Below, piece after piece: positions 41,090-51,148 of a stretch of DNA of 64,000 nucleotides. The notes under the pieces were generated by a model, which worked only from the letters and a program-made list of their open reading frames with translations, was not told where the DNA came from and ran no database searches. Positions within the stretch are counted from its first letter, which is position 1. The number at the start of each line of letters is the position of its first letter. The DNA comes from Luteibacter rhizovicinus DSM 16549 (GTDB lineage Bacteria > Pseudomonadota > Gammaproteobacteria > Xanthomonadales > Rhodanobacteraceae), in the NCBI RefSeq assembly GCF_001887595.1, contig NZ_CP017480.1:744001-808000 (forward strand). Direction: 5' to 3'. Position numbers and translations under genes: made by a program.

Positions 41090-42443
41090 CGGATGCTCCT
41101 TCAGCGTGTTTCTTCATTGCCGCCACGACCCGGTCCATGCCGGAGGAACGTGACCCCTTCACGAGGCAGGTCACGCCCTCGTGGATTTGCGTGCAGGCGG
41201 CCTCGATCAGTGCCTCCTGCGTGGCGAAATGCTGTGCGCCCGGACCAAACGCCTCGACGGCGGCGGCCGACTTGCTCCCGGTGGCGAGCAGGCGTTCGAT
41301 GCCACGCTCGTGGGCCAGCTTGCCGATACCGGCGTGCAGCTTGATCGTGTCCGCGCCAAGTTCGGCCATATCGCCGAGGATCAGCCAGCGCTCGCCGCGA
41401 GCCAGTGACAAGGTGTCGATGGCGGCGGCAGCGGAACCCGGGTTGGCGTTGTAGCTGTCGTCGATCAGGGTCCAGTTGCCCGGCATGGCTTCGAGATTGA
41501 GCCGACCGGCGACACGCGGCACCTGCTCGAGACCCTCGACGATGATGTCGACCGGCACGTCGAGCGCGGTGGCGATGGCAGCGGCGGCCAACGCATTGGC
41601 GACATTGTGGCGACCGGCCATCGGCAGGTGCACGTCACCATCGCCATGCGGCGTGGACAGGACGAAGTGCGTGCCGTCGATGCGCTCCTCGACGATATCC
41701 GCGCCGATATCGGCGCGGTGCTCGAGACCGTAACGGAGGATGGTCCGCGTGCCGGCGAGGTTGGCAAAGAAGCCGGCAAAGCGCGTTTCATCGGCGTTGA
41801 TCACCGCGACACCGTCGACAGGCAGCGACTGGTAGAGCGCGCCCTTGGTTTCAGCGACGCCTTCGATCGTGCCCATGCGCTCAAGATGCGCAGGCGCGAT
41901 GGAATTGACGAGGCCGATATCGGGCCGAGCGATGGCAGCCAGGTAATCGATATCGCCCGGCTTGCCGGCACCCATCTCGAGTACGAGGTACTGGGTGTCC
42001 TGCGGCATCGCCAGCAGGGTCAGCGGCATGCCGATCTCGTTGTTGAAATTGCCGGCGTTGACGTGCGTGCGGCCGTGGCGCGAGAGGATGGACGCGGTCA
42101 GCGTCTTCACCGTGGTCTTGCCGTTGGAGCCGGTAATGCCGACCACGCGGACGTTGCTCTGGGCACGTACGGCACTGGCGAGATCGCCCAGGGCGATCTG
42201 CGTGTCGTCGACGATCACCTGCGGGATCGCCACGTCGACCGGGCGAGTGACCAGGGCAGCGATGGCACCACGCTCGGCGGCAGCAGCCACGAAATCATGG
42301 GCATCCACGCGCTCGCCCGGCAGCGCGACGAACAGGTCGCCGGCCACCAGCGTGCGCGTATCGATGGAAAAGCCGGTCACCTCGACATCGGCGCCGTGCA
42401 GGCGGCCGCGGGTCCAGAGGGCGACGGCGGACAGGCGCATCAT
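41079..42443 (-). CDS. murF: MurF D-Ala-D-Ala-adding ligase
   Basis: 454 residues: an N-terminal MurF-specific domain ([20 protein letters not shown]), the P-loop [27 protein letters not shown] in the middle, and [15 protein letters not shown] in the C-terminal part. It joins D-Ala-D-Ala to the tripeptide. The ATG overlaps the murE stop by 4 nt; a second Met directly after it is also possible. Confidence 0.96.
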   Translation of the reverse strand: MMRLSAVALWTRGRLHGADVEVTGFSIDTRTLVAGDLFVALPGERVDAHDFVAAAAERGAIAALVTRPVDVAIPQVIVDDTQIALGDLASAVRAQSNVRVVGITGSNGKTTVKTLTASILSRHGRTHVNAGNFNNEIGMPLTLLAMPQDTQYLVLEMGAGKPGDIDYLAAIARPDIGLVNSIAPAHLERMGTIEGVAETKGALYQSLPVDGVAVINADETRFAGFFANLAGTRTILRYGLEHRADIGADIVEERIDGTHFVLSTPHGDGDVHLPMAGRHNVANALAAAAIATALDVPVDIIVEGLEQVPRVAGRLNLEAMPGNWTLIDDSYNANPGSAAAAIDTLSLARGERWLILGDMAELGADTIKLHAGIGKLAHERGIERLLATGSKSAAAVEAFGPGAQHFATQEALIEAACTQIHEGVTCLVKGSRSSGMDRVVAAMKKHAEGASDAA

Positions 42444-43933
42444 GCGCGAACTCCTTTTGTGCTCTTGGCCATCGCCTCACGGGCGACGGCGAGGTCGTCG
42501 AAGGGCAACTTGCCCTGCGGACCTTCCTGATAGGTTTCATGGCCCTTGCCCGCGATGAGCACGACGTCGTCGGCTTTCGCGTCGGCCAGCGCCATGGCGA
42601 TGGCCTGCGCGCGATCGCGCTCGACCCGGATCGTGTCGCGGTGGGCAAAGCCTTCCATGATCTGCGCGACGATCGTGTCGCCGTCTTCCGAGCGCGGGTT
42701 GTCGTCGGTGACGATGACCGTGTCGGCGAGGCGTTCGGCGATGGCAGCCATGATCGGGCGCTTGCCCTGGTCACGGTCGCCACCGGCGCCGAACACGCAG
42801 ATCAGCTTGCCCTTGGTGTGCGAACGCAGCGCCAGCAAGGCCTGCTTCAGTGCGTCCGGCGTGTGTGAGTAGTCGACGACGACCAGCGGCTTGCGCCCGT
42901 CGCCACCCAGCCGGCTCATGCGACCGTTGACCGGCTCGAGGGATTCCAGGGCGGCGTGGATGCGATCGAACGGCTCGCCCAGCGCACCGAGCACGGCGGC
43001 GACGGCAAGCAGGTTGGCTACGTTAAAGCGGCCGAGCAGCGCGCTACGCACCGTGCGCATGCCCCACGGCGTATTGAGGTTGAACGAGAGCCCCTTGGCC
43101 GACGTCACGATGATATCGGCACGGACCTCGGCGTCCTTGTCGGTGCTCTCGCCCGCCATGGTGGTACGCAGCTTCGCGATGCCCTCGCCCAGACCCTTGG
43201 CCAGCTTCGCGCCGAACGGATCGTCGATATTGATCACCGCGGCACGCAGGCCGTCGAAGGCGAACAGTTTGGCCTTGGCGGCGCCGTAGGCTTCCATCGT
43301 GCCGTGATAGTCGAGATGGTCACGGGTGAGATTGGTGAACACGGCGACGTCGAACGCCAGCGCGTTGACCCGGCCCTGCTCCAGCGCATGCGAGGACACT
43401 TCCATGGCGACGTGCGAGGCACCGGCGTCGCGGAATCCGGCAAGCAGGGCCTGCATGCTGATCGCGTCCGGCGTGGTGCGCTCGCCTTCGACGACCGCGC
43501 CGTGCATGCCCGCGCCCAGCGTGCCGACCGTCGCCGGCTTGCGTCCGAGGAAAGCCAGCGCCTGTGCGATCAGCTGCACCGTCGAGGTCTTGCCGTTGGT
43601 GCCGGTGACGCCGATCAGTTCGAGCGACTGCGACGGCTCGCCGAAGAAACGGGCGGCGATGGCGCCGGTCTTCTCGCGCAACCTGTCGACGCTGACGACG
43701 GGCACACCGGCGTCGGCCGCGGTGAACGGCGGCTCGGCGAGGATCACGCTGGCACCCTGCGCCACGGCCTTGGCCGCGAAGTCGATGCCATGACCCTTGC
43801 CACCACGCAGGGCGACGAAGGCGTTTCCTTCGGCAATCTCGCGGGAATCCAGCGAAAGCCCCGAAACGACGATTTCGCCGACACCCGAGGCGTCGGCGAA
43901 ACCATTCAGGAGTTCGGCGAGTGGCATGGTCAT
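42440..43933 (-). CDS. murE: UDP-MurNAc-tripeptide synthetase (meso-DAP type)
   Basis: 497 residues from ATG 43933, which overlaps the ftsI stop. The P-loop GVTGTNGKTSTVQL, TRDHLDYHGTM and the DNPRSE motif are present; DNPR marks enzymes adding meso-diaminopimelate rather than lysine. It acts after MurD (or MurD2) on UDP-MurNAc-dipeptide. Confidence 0.96.
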   Translation of the reverse strand: MTMPLAELLNGFADASGVGEIVVSGLSLDSREIAEGNAFVALRGGKGHGIDFAAKAVAQGASVILAEPPFTAADAGVPVVSVDRLREKTGAIAARFFGEPSQSLELIGVTGTNGKTSTVQLIAQALAFLGRKPATVGTLGAGMHGAVVEGERTTPDAISMQALLAGFRDAGASHVAMEVSSHALEQGRVNALAFDVAVFTNLTRDHLDYHGTMEAYGAAKAKLFAFDGLRAAVINIDDPFGAKLAKGLGEGIAKLRTTMAGESTDKDAEVRADIIVTSAKGLSFNLNTPWGMRTVRSALLGRFNVANLLAVAAVLGALGEPFDRIHAALESLEPVNGRMSRLGGDGRKPLVVVDYSHTPDALKQALLALRSHTKGKLICVFGAGGDRDQGKRPIMAAIAERLADTVIVTDDNPRSEDGDTIVAQIMEGFAHRDTIRVERDRAQAIAMALADAKADDVVLIAGKGHETYQEGPQGKLPFDDLAVAREAMAKSTKGVRA

Positions 43934-45738
43934 GGGACCACCTCTTCCGCCGCGCTGTCGTCCGCCGGCGGCGGTGGCGCATTCGACGATCCGATCAGAC
44001 CGCCCACGCTCGGGCCGCCGACATACCAGCGTCCGACGTTGTCGGGTGGGATATCGAGCAGGCGCACGGCGCCTTGCATCACCTGGGCGAAGGCCGGGCC
44101 GGCCACCGAGCCGCCGTAGTAGTGGCCGCCCTGCGGATCGTTGATCACGACCACGGTGACCAGGCGCGGGGCGCTGGCCGGAATCATGCCGACGAAGAGC
44201 GAGATGTAGTTCTTCGCGTAGTAACCGCCGACCGAGAACTTGTGCGAGGTACCCGTCTTGCCGGCCACGCTGTAATTGGCCACGGACGCGAAGCCAAAGC
44301 CGGTACCACCGGGCTGGAGCACGGTCTCGAGCATCCGCACGAGCTCGTGCGCCACGTCCGGCGTGATGATCTGGTTCGCCGGGTTGTCGGCACCCTTGAT
44401 GAAGGTCGGCGAACGCAGGGCGCCGCCGTTGGCGATCGCCGCGTAGCCCGTGGCCAGCTGCAACGGCGTCACGCTGAGGTTGTAGCCGTAGGCCATGCGC
44501 GATTTTTCGATCGGCTTCCAGGTGCGGCTCACCGGCAGGTACCCGGCCGCTTCGCCAGGGAAACCACTGCCCGTGTTGCTGCCGATGCCGAACGACTTCC
44601 ACATGTTGTAGAGGAAGTCGGTATCGAGCGTCATCGCGATCTTGGCTGCGCCGACGTTGGACGACTTCGTGATCACGCCGGTCGGCGTGAGCGTGCCCCA
44701 GTTGTGCGTATCGCGCACCGGGTGGCCACCCATCATCCAGGTACCCGGCGAGGTTTCGATCATCGGCGAGGTCGGCGTGTACTTGCCGCTGGTCAGCGCC
44801 GCCGCCATGGTGAAGGCCTTCATCGTCGAACCCGGCTCGACCACGTCGGTGAGCGCGCGGTTGCGGCGATCGTTCGGCGTGCTGCCGCGCACGGCATTCG
44901 GGTTGAACGTCGGCAGGTTGGCCATGCCGAGCACTTCGCCCGTGTGCACGTCCATCACCACGATCGAGCCGGAGTCGGCCTTGTTCTTGTCCAGGGCGTC
45001 TTTCAACGCGCTATAGGCGAGGTACTGGATGCGACGGTCGATCGACAGTGTCAGGTCGCGGCCAGGCTGCGGCTCACGGACCAGCTCGACGTCTTCGACC
45101 ACGTGTCCCATGCGATCGCGAATGACGCGCTTCGCACCGGGCTTGCCGGAGAGCCACTCGTCATAGGCCAGTTCCAGGCCTTCCTGGCCGTGATCGTCGA
45201 TATTGGTGAAACCGAGGATGTGGCTGTTGACGGCGCCCGACGGGTAGTAGCGGCGGTATTCGCGCTGCGAGGAAATACCCGGGATCTTCAGATCGACGAT
45301 CGCCTGCGCGTCTTCGGGACGCATCTGGCGGGCGATGTACATGAATTCCTTGTCGGCACGCGCGGCGATCTTCTGCTTCAGATCGTCCGCGTCGACGTGG
45401 AGCGCCTTGGCCAGCTCGGGAATGCGGTCTTCGTTTTCCAGCACTTCCGGCGGATTGGCCCAGATCGAGGCGACCGGCGTCGACACCGCCAGCGGCTCGC
45501 CGTTGCGATCGAAGATCGTGCCACGCGAGACGGCGATGGGCATTTCACGCAGGAAGCGGGCATCGCCCTGATCCTGGTAGAACTGCTTGCGCACCACCTG
45601 CAGGTCGAACGCGCGCACGACCAGGCCGGACGCACAGACGCAGAGCAGCGCGACGACGACGGTCATGCGCTTGCGCGGGCTCGGGCCCTGGCCGCGACGG
45701 CGGCTCGGTACGACCGGCTTGCCGTAGCGCGCCTTCAT
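43930..45738 (-). CDS. ftsI: Septal transpeptidase PBP3 (FtsI)
   Basis: 602 residues from ATG 45738 overlapping the ftsL stop. A single N-terminal membrane helix (about residues 25-43) is followed by the dimerisation domain and a transpeptidase domain with S304-T-M-K as the nucleophile motif, SSN as the second and KTGTSHK as the third. It cross-links septal peptidoglycan and is the target of several beta-lactams. The C-terminal tail is Pro/Ala-rich and slightly longer than in E. coli. Confidence 0.97.
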   Translation of the reverse strand: MKARYGKPVVPSRRRGQGPSPRKRMTVVVALLCVCASGLVVRAFDLQVVRKQFYQDQGDARFLREMPIAVSRGTIFDRNGEPLAVSTPVASIWANPPEVLENEDRIPELAKALHVDADDLKQKIAARADKEFMYIARQMRPEDAQAIVDLKIPGISSQREYRRYYPSGAVNSHILGFTNIDDHGQEGLELAYDEWLSGKPGAKRVIRDRMGHVVEDVELVREPQPGRDLTLSIDRRIQYLAYSALKDALDKNKADSGSIVVMDVHTGEVLGMANLPTFNPNAVRGSTPNDRRNRALTDVVEPGSTMKAFTMAAALTSGKYTPTSPMIETSPGTWMMGGHPVRDTHNWGTLTPTGVITKSSNVGAAKIAMTLDTDFLYNMWKSFGIGSNTGSGFPGEAAGYLPVSRTWKPIEKSRMAYGYNLSVTPLQLATGYAAIANGGALRSPTFIKGADNPANQIITPDVAHELVRMLETVLQPGGTGFGFASVANYSVAGKTGTSHKFSVGGYYAKNYISLFVGMIPASAPRLVTVVVINDPQGGHYYGGSVAGPAFAQVMQGAVRLLDIPPDNVGRWYVGGPSVGGLIGSSNAPPPPADDSAAEEVVP

Positions 45739-46007
45739 CGCCGCACCAACTGGATGTCTTGCGGCTTCGGCGTGATCATGCCGAGCTTGGCGCGGGCTTC
45801 CGCATCGATGCGGCTGGGCTCGGCGTACGTTGCCTGCTCGAGTTCGAGACGGCCGTATTCGACGCCGATATCGTCTTTTTGCGACTGCATTTTCGAGAGC
45901 TCGACGAACAGCTGGCGGCTCTCGTGGCGCGTCCATACCACCCCGATCGCGCTGGCGAGGACCGCCAGCAGCAGGATCGAGAGGCAGATCGCGCCGAACA
46001 CCTTCAT
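45735..46007 (-). CDS. ftsL: Cell division protein FtsL
   Basis: 90 residues: one transmembrane helix (about 5-25), then a leucine-zipper-like helix with RQLFVELSKMQSQKDDIGVE. Size and position between rsmH and ftsI fix the identity. It joins FtsB and FtsQ in the divisome and activates FtsWI. Confidence 0.92.
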   Translation of the reverse strand: MKVFGAICLSILLLAVLASAIGVVWTRHESRQLFVELSKMQSQKDDIGVEYGRLELEQATYAEPSRIDAEARAKLGMITPKPQDIQLVRR

Positions 46008-46954
46008 GCGAGTTTCTCCGCGATGCGTAGCACGGCGGAGCGCGAACGCGGGTTCGCAGCCACTTCGGCATCGGACGGGAAGATCGCCTTGCCGACCGGC
46101 TTGAGGCGGGCCTGCTTCGCATCCGGCGGCGGCGGACCGCGACGATTGCCCTGCACGCGACCTTCGTGGGAGCGGATGAACTGTTTGACCGTGCGGTCTT
46201 CCAGCGAGTGGAAGCTGATCACGGCCAGGCGGCCGCCGACCTTGAGCAGGTCGAGGGCAGCGTCGAGGCCGCGCTCGACGGATTCGAGTTCGGCGTTCAC
46301 GCGGATGCGCAGGGCCTGGAAGGTGCGCGTCGCCGGGTTCTTGCCCGGTTCGCGACGACCCACGCAGCCGGCGACGAGATCGGCGAGGTCAGCGGTGCGG
46401 GTGATTGGCGTCGTCGCACGGCGCTCGACGATCACCTTGGCGATGCGACGGCTGAAGCGCTCTTCGCCGAAGCGCCAGAGCACGTCGGCGATCTCGACCT
46501 CGTCGGCTTCGGCGAGGAAGTCGGCGGCGCTGATGCCACGCGAGGTGTCCATGCGCATGTCGAGCGGCGCGTCGGCCATGAAGCTGAAGCCACGGCTGCG
46601 ATCGTCGAGCTGGGGGGAGGACACGCCGAGGTCGAGCAGGATGCCGTCGAGGCCGCCCTCGAGCGCCGGCCACTCAGCCATGGTGGCAAAGTTCTCGTGG
46701 CGCAGGGCGACGCGGGGATCGGTGGCGAGGTCGGCTTCGGCGACGGCGATCGCGGTGGGATCGCGGTCCATCAGGAACAGGCGGCCATCGGTGGACAGAC
46801 GCGAAAGGATCGCCCGGGCATGACCGCCGCGGCCGAACGTCCCATCGAGATAGCGCCCGTTCTCGCGCAAGGCGAGGCCCTCCACCGCTTCGTCGAGCAT
46901 CACAGGGATGTGAACATCGCGCCCCGCCATCACCACATCCCGCTCCCGTTTCAC
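46004..46954 (-). CDS. rsmH: 16S rRNA m4C1402 methyltransferase
   Basis: 316 residues. HIPVMLDEAVEGL, DGTFGRGGHARAIL (SAM loop), GILLDLGVSSPQLDD, the FSFMADAPLDMRMD stretch, and AVISFHSLEDR are MraW/RsmH signatures. GTG 46954 has GAGG 5 nt upstream; ATG 46930 is the alternative. It methylates N4 of C1402, and the rsmI gene for the 2'-O position of the same base lies 1.4 kb away. Confidence 0.96.
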   Translation of the reverse strand: MKRERDVVMAGRDVHIPVMLDEAVEGLALRENGRYLDGTFGRGGHARAILSRLSTDGRLFLMDRDPTAIAVAEADLATDPRVALRHENFATMAEWPALEGGLDGILLDLGVSSPQLDDRSRGFSFMADAPLDMRMDTSRGISAADFLAEADEVEIADVLWRFGEERFSRRIAKVIVERRATTPITRTADLADLVAGCVGRREPGKNPATRTFQALRIRVNAELESVERGLDAALDLLKVGGRLAVISFHSLEDRTVKQFIRSHEGRVQGNRRGPPPPDAKQARLKPVGKAIFPSDAEVAANPRSRSAVLRIAEKLA

Positions 46955-46974
46955 TAAAACCTCGAGTTAATTCG

Positions 46975-47421
46975 TCACAACCGCAGTTCCGCCATGTCGT
47001 CGCTGATCTCGTCCTCGCCGATCGTTTGCCGGATCTTGGCGAGGTGGGCCTGTTCGCTCCAAAGCTCGAACTTGTTGCCCATGCCGAGGAGGACGGCCTT
47101 TTTTTCTATGCCAGCCGCCGAGCGTTGACTCGATGGGAGGAGGATGCGGGCCGCTCCGTCAGGCTCGACGATGGCCGCAGCACCCACCAGCTTCATCTGC
47201 AAAGCCCGGTGTACGGCCTTGACGCTGGGCAGCGCGTTCACCTGGTCGCGAACCTGTTCCCATTCCGCGTACGGAAAGATCCAGAGGCAACCGGTGTCGA
47301 AGGGGTTGTAGGCGATGACCAGACGATTCGCGCAGGCGTTCGCAACCAGATCCCGATATGACGTCGGAATCGTCAGACGACCTTTGTCGTCGACCGTAAT
47401 GGCTGTCTCGCCTTGAAACAT
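46975..47421 (-). CDS. mraZ: Transcriptional regulator MraZ
   Basis: 148 residues from ATG 47421 ([19 protein letters not shown]); longer in-frame readings would run through the promoter. It holds two SpoVT/AbrB-like repeats, the first with [14 protein letters not shown] and the second with a diverged [13 protein letters not shown]. It represses its own dcw operon by binding tandem TGGGN boxes, which are present just upstream. It lies 20 nt before rsmH. Confidence 0.95.
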   Translation of the reverse strand: MFQGETAITVDDKGRLTIPTSYRDLVANACANRLVIAYNPFDTGCLWIFPYAEWEQVRDQVNALPSVKAVHRALQMKLVGAAAIVEPDGAARILLPSSQRSAAGIEKKAVLLGMGNKFELWSEQAHLAKIRQTIGEDEISDDMAELRL

Positions 47422-47428
47422 CTTCGTT

Positions 47429-47468
47429 GGCCGCCCCACCAAATCCCACGATTTCACACTGGGGCCCA
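47429..47468 (-). promoter_or_regulatory. MraZ operator: four tandem 10-bp boxes
   Basis: Read on the minus strand, four consecutive 10-mers begin at 47468, 47458, 47448 and 47438 with TGGGC, TGTGA, TGGGA and TGGGG; the second is degenerate. MraZ is known to bind TGGGN repeats spaced at one helical turn. The boxes run from the -10 hexamer to about +33, suitable for repression. Confidence 0.8.
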
Positions 47469-47496
47469 CGATAGTCTCGGGTCCTGAGACTGTCAA
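47468..47496 (-). promoter_or_regulatory. dcw (mraZ) promoter
   Basis: On the minus strand a perfect TTGACA (47496-47491) is followed by a 17-nt spacer and TATCGT (47473-47468). The spacer is a near palindrome with arms GTCTC and GAGAC, which could hold an extra operator. The predicted start is about 40 nt before the mraZ ATG. Confidence 0.75.
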
Positions 47497-47673
47497 GGAA
47501 ATTTTTCTTGTGAATCAAGGAGAAAGCTCACGTTCATCACCAATTCCAGCCGTTTCTGAGGAAGGGGCGGAAGGTGGTTGAATCGTTGAGGTTTTTTACG
47601 AACGGACTCGGTGTTTCAGGGCCCCCGCTTGTGGGATTTCCAATGTGTGACTGAACTCACGTTCATAAGAAAA

Positions 47674-47793
47674 TGTGGGAGCCGCTTCAGCGGTGAAAAA
47701 GCCAACGGAGCGGTGAAGCAGTGAGGTCCATCGCCGATAAATCGGCTCCCACAGGAAGCTGCAAGCACCCATCGCCGATGAATCGGCTCCTAC
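47674..47793. repeat. Three REP units between rnpB and mraZ
   Basis: Units at 47674-47696 (forward), 47731-47753 (reverse) and 47772-47793 (reverse). The first two form a composite with a 34-nt spacer starting AAAAGCCAACGGAGCGG, shared with the elements near 25.7 kb and 51.6 kb. The rest of the gap, 47497-47673, is upstream of the mraZ promoter and holds nothing recognisable. Confidence 0.85.
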
Positions 47794-47800
47794 CTGGATC

Positions 47801-47834
47801 AAAAACAAAGCGGCGCCGTCCTGAGACGGCGCCG
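47801..47834 (-). terminator. rnpB intrinsic terminator
   Basis: A perfect 10-bp stem CGGCGCCGTC/GACGGCGCCG with loop CTGA, followed on the minus strand by CTTTGTTTTT. It lies 18 nt beyond the RNase P RNA 3' end. Confidence 0.88.
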
Positions 47835-47851
47835 CGATACCGCGAAGAAAA

Positions 47852-48216
<365 letters not shown>

Positions 48217-48231
48217 CTCCCATAGTACATG

Positions 48232-48348
48232 TAGGAGCCGATTCATCGGCTAATAATGAATAAACCCGCTGCGTAGCAGCGCTCTTGCCGGGTTGCTGGC
48301 CTCACCTCCCATCCGAGGAAGAGCATCGCCGATGAATCGGCTCCTACA
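48232..48348. repeat. REP pair between rnpB and rsmI
   Basis: A forward unit at 48232-48252 (core GCCGATTCATCGGC) and a reverse unit at 48326-48348, about 73 nt apart. They flank the presumed promoter regions of rnpB and rsmI, an unusual place for the family in this window. Confidence 0.8.
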
Positions 48349-48380
48349 ATGCCAGGTCACCTCCAACCGGATCCCCCTCG

Positions 48381-49208
48381 ATGTCCTTGTCCCGCCCCGG
48401 CATCCTCCACGTGGTCGCCACGCCGATCGGTCATCGCGACGACATCAGCGCCCGCGCCATCGAAACGCTGAAGCGGGTGAAGGTGATCGCCGCCGAGGAC
48501 ACCCGGCATACGCGCCCGCTCCTGCAACACCTGGGCATCGACACGCCACTGGTCGCCCTGCACGACCACAACGAGCGTACCGCTGTAGACGGGCTCGTCG
48601 AGCGCATGCGCGGGGGCGACGATGTCGCCCTGGTCTCCGACGCGGGTACGCCACTGATCAGCGACCCGGGCTTCCGGCTGGTGCGTGCTGCCCGCGCGGC
48701 GGGCTTGCGGGTGAGCCCGATACCGGGCGCCAGCGCCGTCGTGGCCGCCTTGTCGGTGGCTGGCCTGCCTAGCGACCGCTTCATTTTCGAAGGCTTCCTT
48801 TCGTCCAAGGCCGGCGCACGCCGCACGCGCCTGAACGAGCTGGCTGGCGAACCGCGCACGCTGATCTTCTACGAGTCGTCGCATCGCATCGTCGAGTCCT
48901 TGGAAGACATGTCCGCGGCGTTCGGCGCCGACCGCGAAGCCGTCGTCGCCCGCGAGCTCACCAAGATGTTCGAAACCGTGCTCGACGGCAGCCTCGCCAG
49001 CCTCGTCGAACGGGTCACTGCCGATCCCAACCAGCAGAAAGGCGAGTTCGTGGTGATGGTCGCCGGGCGTGAGGAAGGCGAGGAGGAACGCCTGGCCGAG
49101 GGCCTGCGCGTGTTCGCGATCCTCAAGGAAGAACTGCCGCCGGCCAAGGCCGCGAAGATGGCCGCCGCGATCACCGGCGCACCCCGCAAGGCCCTGTACG
49201 GCAGTTGA
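48381..49208 (+). CDS. rsmI: 16S rRNA C1402 2'-O-methyltransferase
   Basis: 275 residues of the tetrapyrrole-methylase fold: LHVVATPIGHRDDIS, AEDTRHTRPLL, LVSDAGTPLISDPGFRLV, PGASAVVAALSVAGL and FYESSHRIVESL. The TPIG segment is normally followed by Asn-Leu; here it reads His-Arg, a departure in a usually fixed place. It methylates the ribose of C1402 in 16S rRNA with SAM. It diverges from rnpB. Confidence 0.93.
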   Translation: MSLSRPGILHVVATPIGHRDDISARAIETLKRVKVIAAEDTRHTRPLLQHLGIDTPLVALHDHNERTAVDGLVERMRGGDDVALVSDAGTPLISDPGFRLVRAARAAGLRVSPIPGASAVVAALSVAGLPSDRFIFEGFLSSKAGARRTRLNELAGEPRTLIFYESSHRIVESLEDMSAAFGADREAVVARELTKMFETVLDGSLASLVERVTADPNQQKGEFVVMVAGREEGEEERLAEGLRVFAILKEELPPAKAAKMAAAITGAPRKALYGS

Positions 49209-49318
49209 GCCGGGGCGGCCTCGCGGTCCTCGCCTCACATCGGCCTCGCAAAGCGATGGGCTATGATCCGGACGTTTCGGCGCCGGTGGGTGCCACCGTG
49301 CTACCAAGGAATCTTGCG

Positions 49319-51121
49319 ATGCGACCGATCCGCGCCACTACTCTCGGCCTCCTGCTCTGCACCGGCCTCGCCGGCTGCGTGACCCAGGGCGGGGTGAGCC
49401 AACATGGCGCCGCGCCTTCCGGCGAGGCCACGCAGGCGGCGCAGGCGCTCTACACCAAGGGCCAGTTCGACCAGGCGGCCCAGGCCTATCTCGCGCTCGC
49501 CGGCCAGGATTCGGCACACCGCGATTACTACAAGCTGCTTGCGGCCGAAGCCTACCGCCAGGAAGGCGCGCTGGATCGGGCCGCCCCGGTCGTCGCCGAT
49601 ATCCACCGTTCGCGGCTCGAGGGTGAAGACGCGCTGCGCTTCGATGCCCTGCGTGCCGAGATCGCCCTGAAGAACAACGATCCGGCGGCAGCCCTCTCGT
49701 ACACCGGCAAGCCGTCGTCGCGTGTGTCGCCGCAGGTCGAGCAACGGCTCGCCGAGTTGCGCGCCCGCGCGCAGGCAGCATCCAACGACCCCTGGAGCGC
49801 CGCGCAGACCCGCGTCGAACTCGATGGCCAGCTACGCGGCCTCGATCGCGAACAGAATCGCCGGGAGATCGTCAGCCTGCTCACCGGCATGGGCAGCCAA
49901 CCCCTGACGGAACGTGCCGGTGCACTGCCGCCGAACGATCCGATGCGGCCCTGGGTGATCGAAGCGCAAAGCCAGCTCGGCAATGTCACGCGGACCCCGG
50001 CGGTGCTCGACCAGGCCGTCGGCACGGTAACCGGCGACAAGGGCGTACGCGAAGGCTATAAGGTGCCGACCAAGGTTGCGCTTTTGCTTCCGCTCACTGG
50101 CCCGCTCGCCGGTGCCGGCGCGGCGATCCGCGACGGCTTCTTCACCAACTATGTCGAGGCGGCGCACACCAATGCACCGCGCCCCGACGTCGTCGTCTAC
50201 GACGCAGGCAACGACGCCGCACATGCCGTCGCCGCATACGACAAGGCCGTGGCCGAAGGCGCGCGTTTCGTCGTCGGCCCACTCAACCGGGACGGCGTGA
50301 CCGCCATCTTCGCCAAGGGCGCCCTGCCCGCGCCGATGCTCACGCTGAACTACCCCAACGACAACAAGAACCTTCCGCCGGCGGGCGCGAACGAGTTCGG
50401 GTTGCTGCCGGAGACGGAAGGCGCCCAGGTGGCCGATCACATGGCCGACCGTGGCATGCACACGGCCCTGGTCATCGTCTCCACCGACGATTTCGCCCGC
50501 CGTGCCGGCAACGCCTTCAAGGCCGAGTGGCAGGCCCGCGGTGGCACCGTGACGAGCCAGGCGACGCTGGATTCGGCGAGCATCGATTTCGCCTCGCAAC
50601 TTTCCGCGCCTGCCGACCAGGATCCCGCCACCAGTGGCGTCTTCATCAGCATGAAGCCCCAACAGGCACGCCTGCTCCTGCCGCAGCTGCGACTGGCGAA
50701 GATCACCCTGCCGGTGTTCGCGACCTCGCACGTCTACAGCGGTGGCGACGACGCTACGGCCGATCGCGATCTGGAAGGCGTGGAGTTCTGCGATGCGCCC
50801 TGGCTGTTCGACGGGCAGCCGGGCCTGCCCCGCCGTGCGGATCTTTCCTCCGCGCTACCCTCGACCCGGGGCGTGGCGGCGCGCCTGTTCGCCTTCGGCA
50901 TGGACGCGTGGGGCCTCGTGCCCTACATCGACTGGATGCGCGGGCATCCGGGCAGCTATCTGCCTGGTGCGACCGGCCAGCTGGTCGCGGATGAGTTCGG
51001 CCGCGTGCGCCGCGTACTGATCTGGGCGCGCTTCACTGACGGCGTCGCCCACCCCGTCGCCGGTAGCCTCGAACTCGAAGCGCCGGCAGCGGCCCCGAAC
51101 GTGGAAAGCGGCGGCGGCTGA
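49319..51121 (+). CDS. lpoA: Outer-membrane lipoprotein LpoA, PBP1A activator
   Basis: 600 residues from ATG 49319 with AAGGA upstream; an earlier in-frame start at 49205 would put 38 residues before the signal peptide. Lipobox LAGC at about residue 20. The N-terminal third has TPR-like helices and the C-terminal part is a periplasmic-binding-protein fold (KVALLLPLTGPLAGAGAAIRDGF). By family it reaches through the peptidoglycan and activates PBP1A. TATGAT at 49262-49267 is a possible -10. Confidence 0.9.
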   Translation: MRPIRATTLGLLLCTGLAGCVTQGGVSQHGAAPSGEATQAAQALYTKGQFDQAAQAYLALAGQDSAHRDYYKLLAAEAYRQEGALDRAAPVVADIHRSRLEGEDALRFDALRAEIALKNNDPAAALSYTGKPSSRVSPQVEQRLAELRARAQAASNDPWSAAQTRVELDGQLRGLDREQNRREIVSLLTGMGSQPLTERAGALPPNDPMRPWVIEAQSQLGNVTRTPAVLDQAVGTVTGDKGVREGYKVPTKVALLLPLTGPLAGAGAAIRDGFFTNYVEAAHTNAPRPDVVVYDAGNDAAHAVAAYDKAVAEGARFVVGPLNRDGVTAIFAKGALPAPMLTLNYPNDNKNLPPAGANEFGLLPETEGAQVADHMADRGMHTALVIVSTDDFARRAGNAFKAEWQARGGTVTSQATLDSASIDFASQLSAPADQDPATSGVFISMKPQQARLLLPQLRLAKITLPVFATSHVYSGGDDATADRDLEGVEFCDAPWLFDGQPGLPRRADLSSALPSTRGVAARLFAFGMDAWGLVPYIDWMRGHPGSYLPGATGQLVADEFGRVRRVLIWARFTDGVAHPVAGSLELEAPAAAPNVESGGG

Positions 51122-51148
51122 TTCCCGCCGGCGCGGCCAGGAGGCCGC

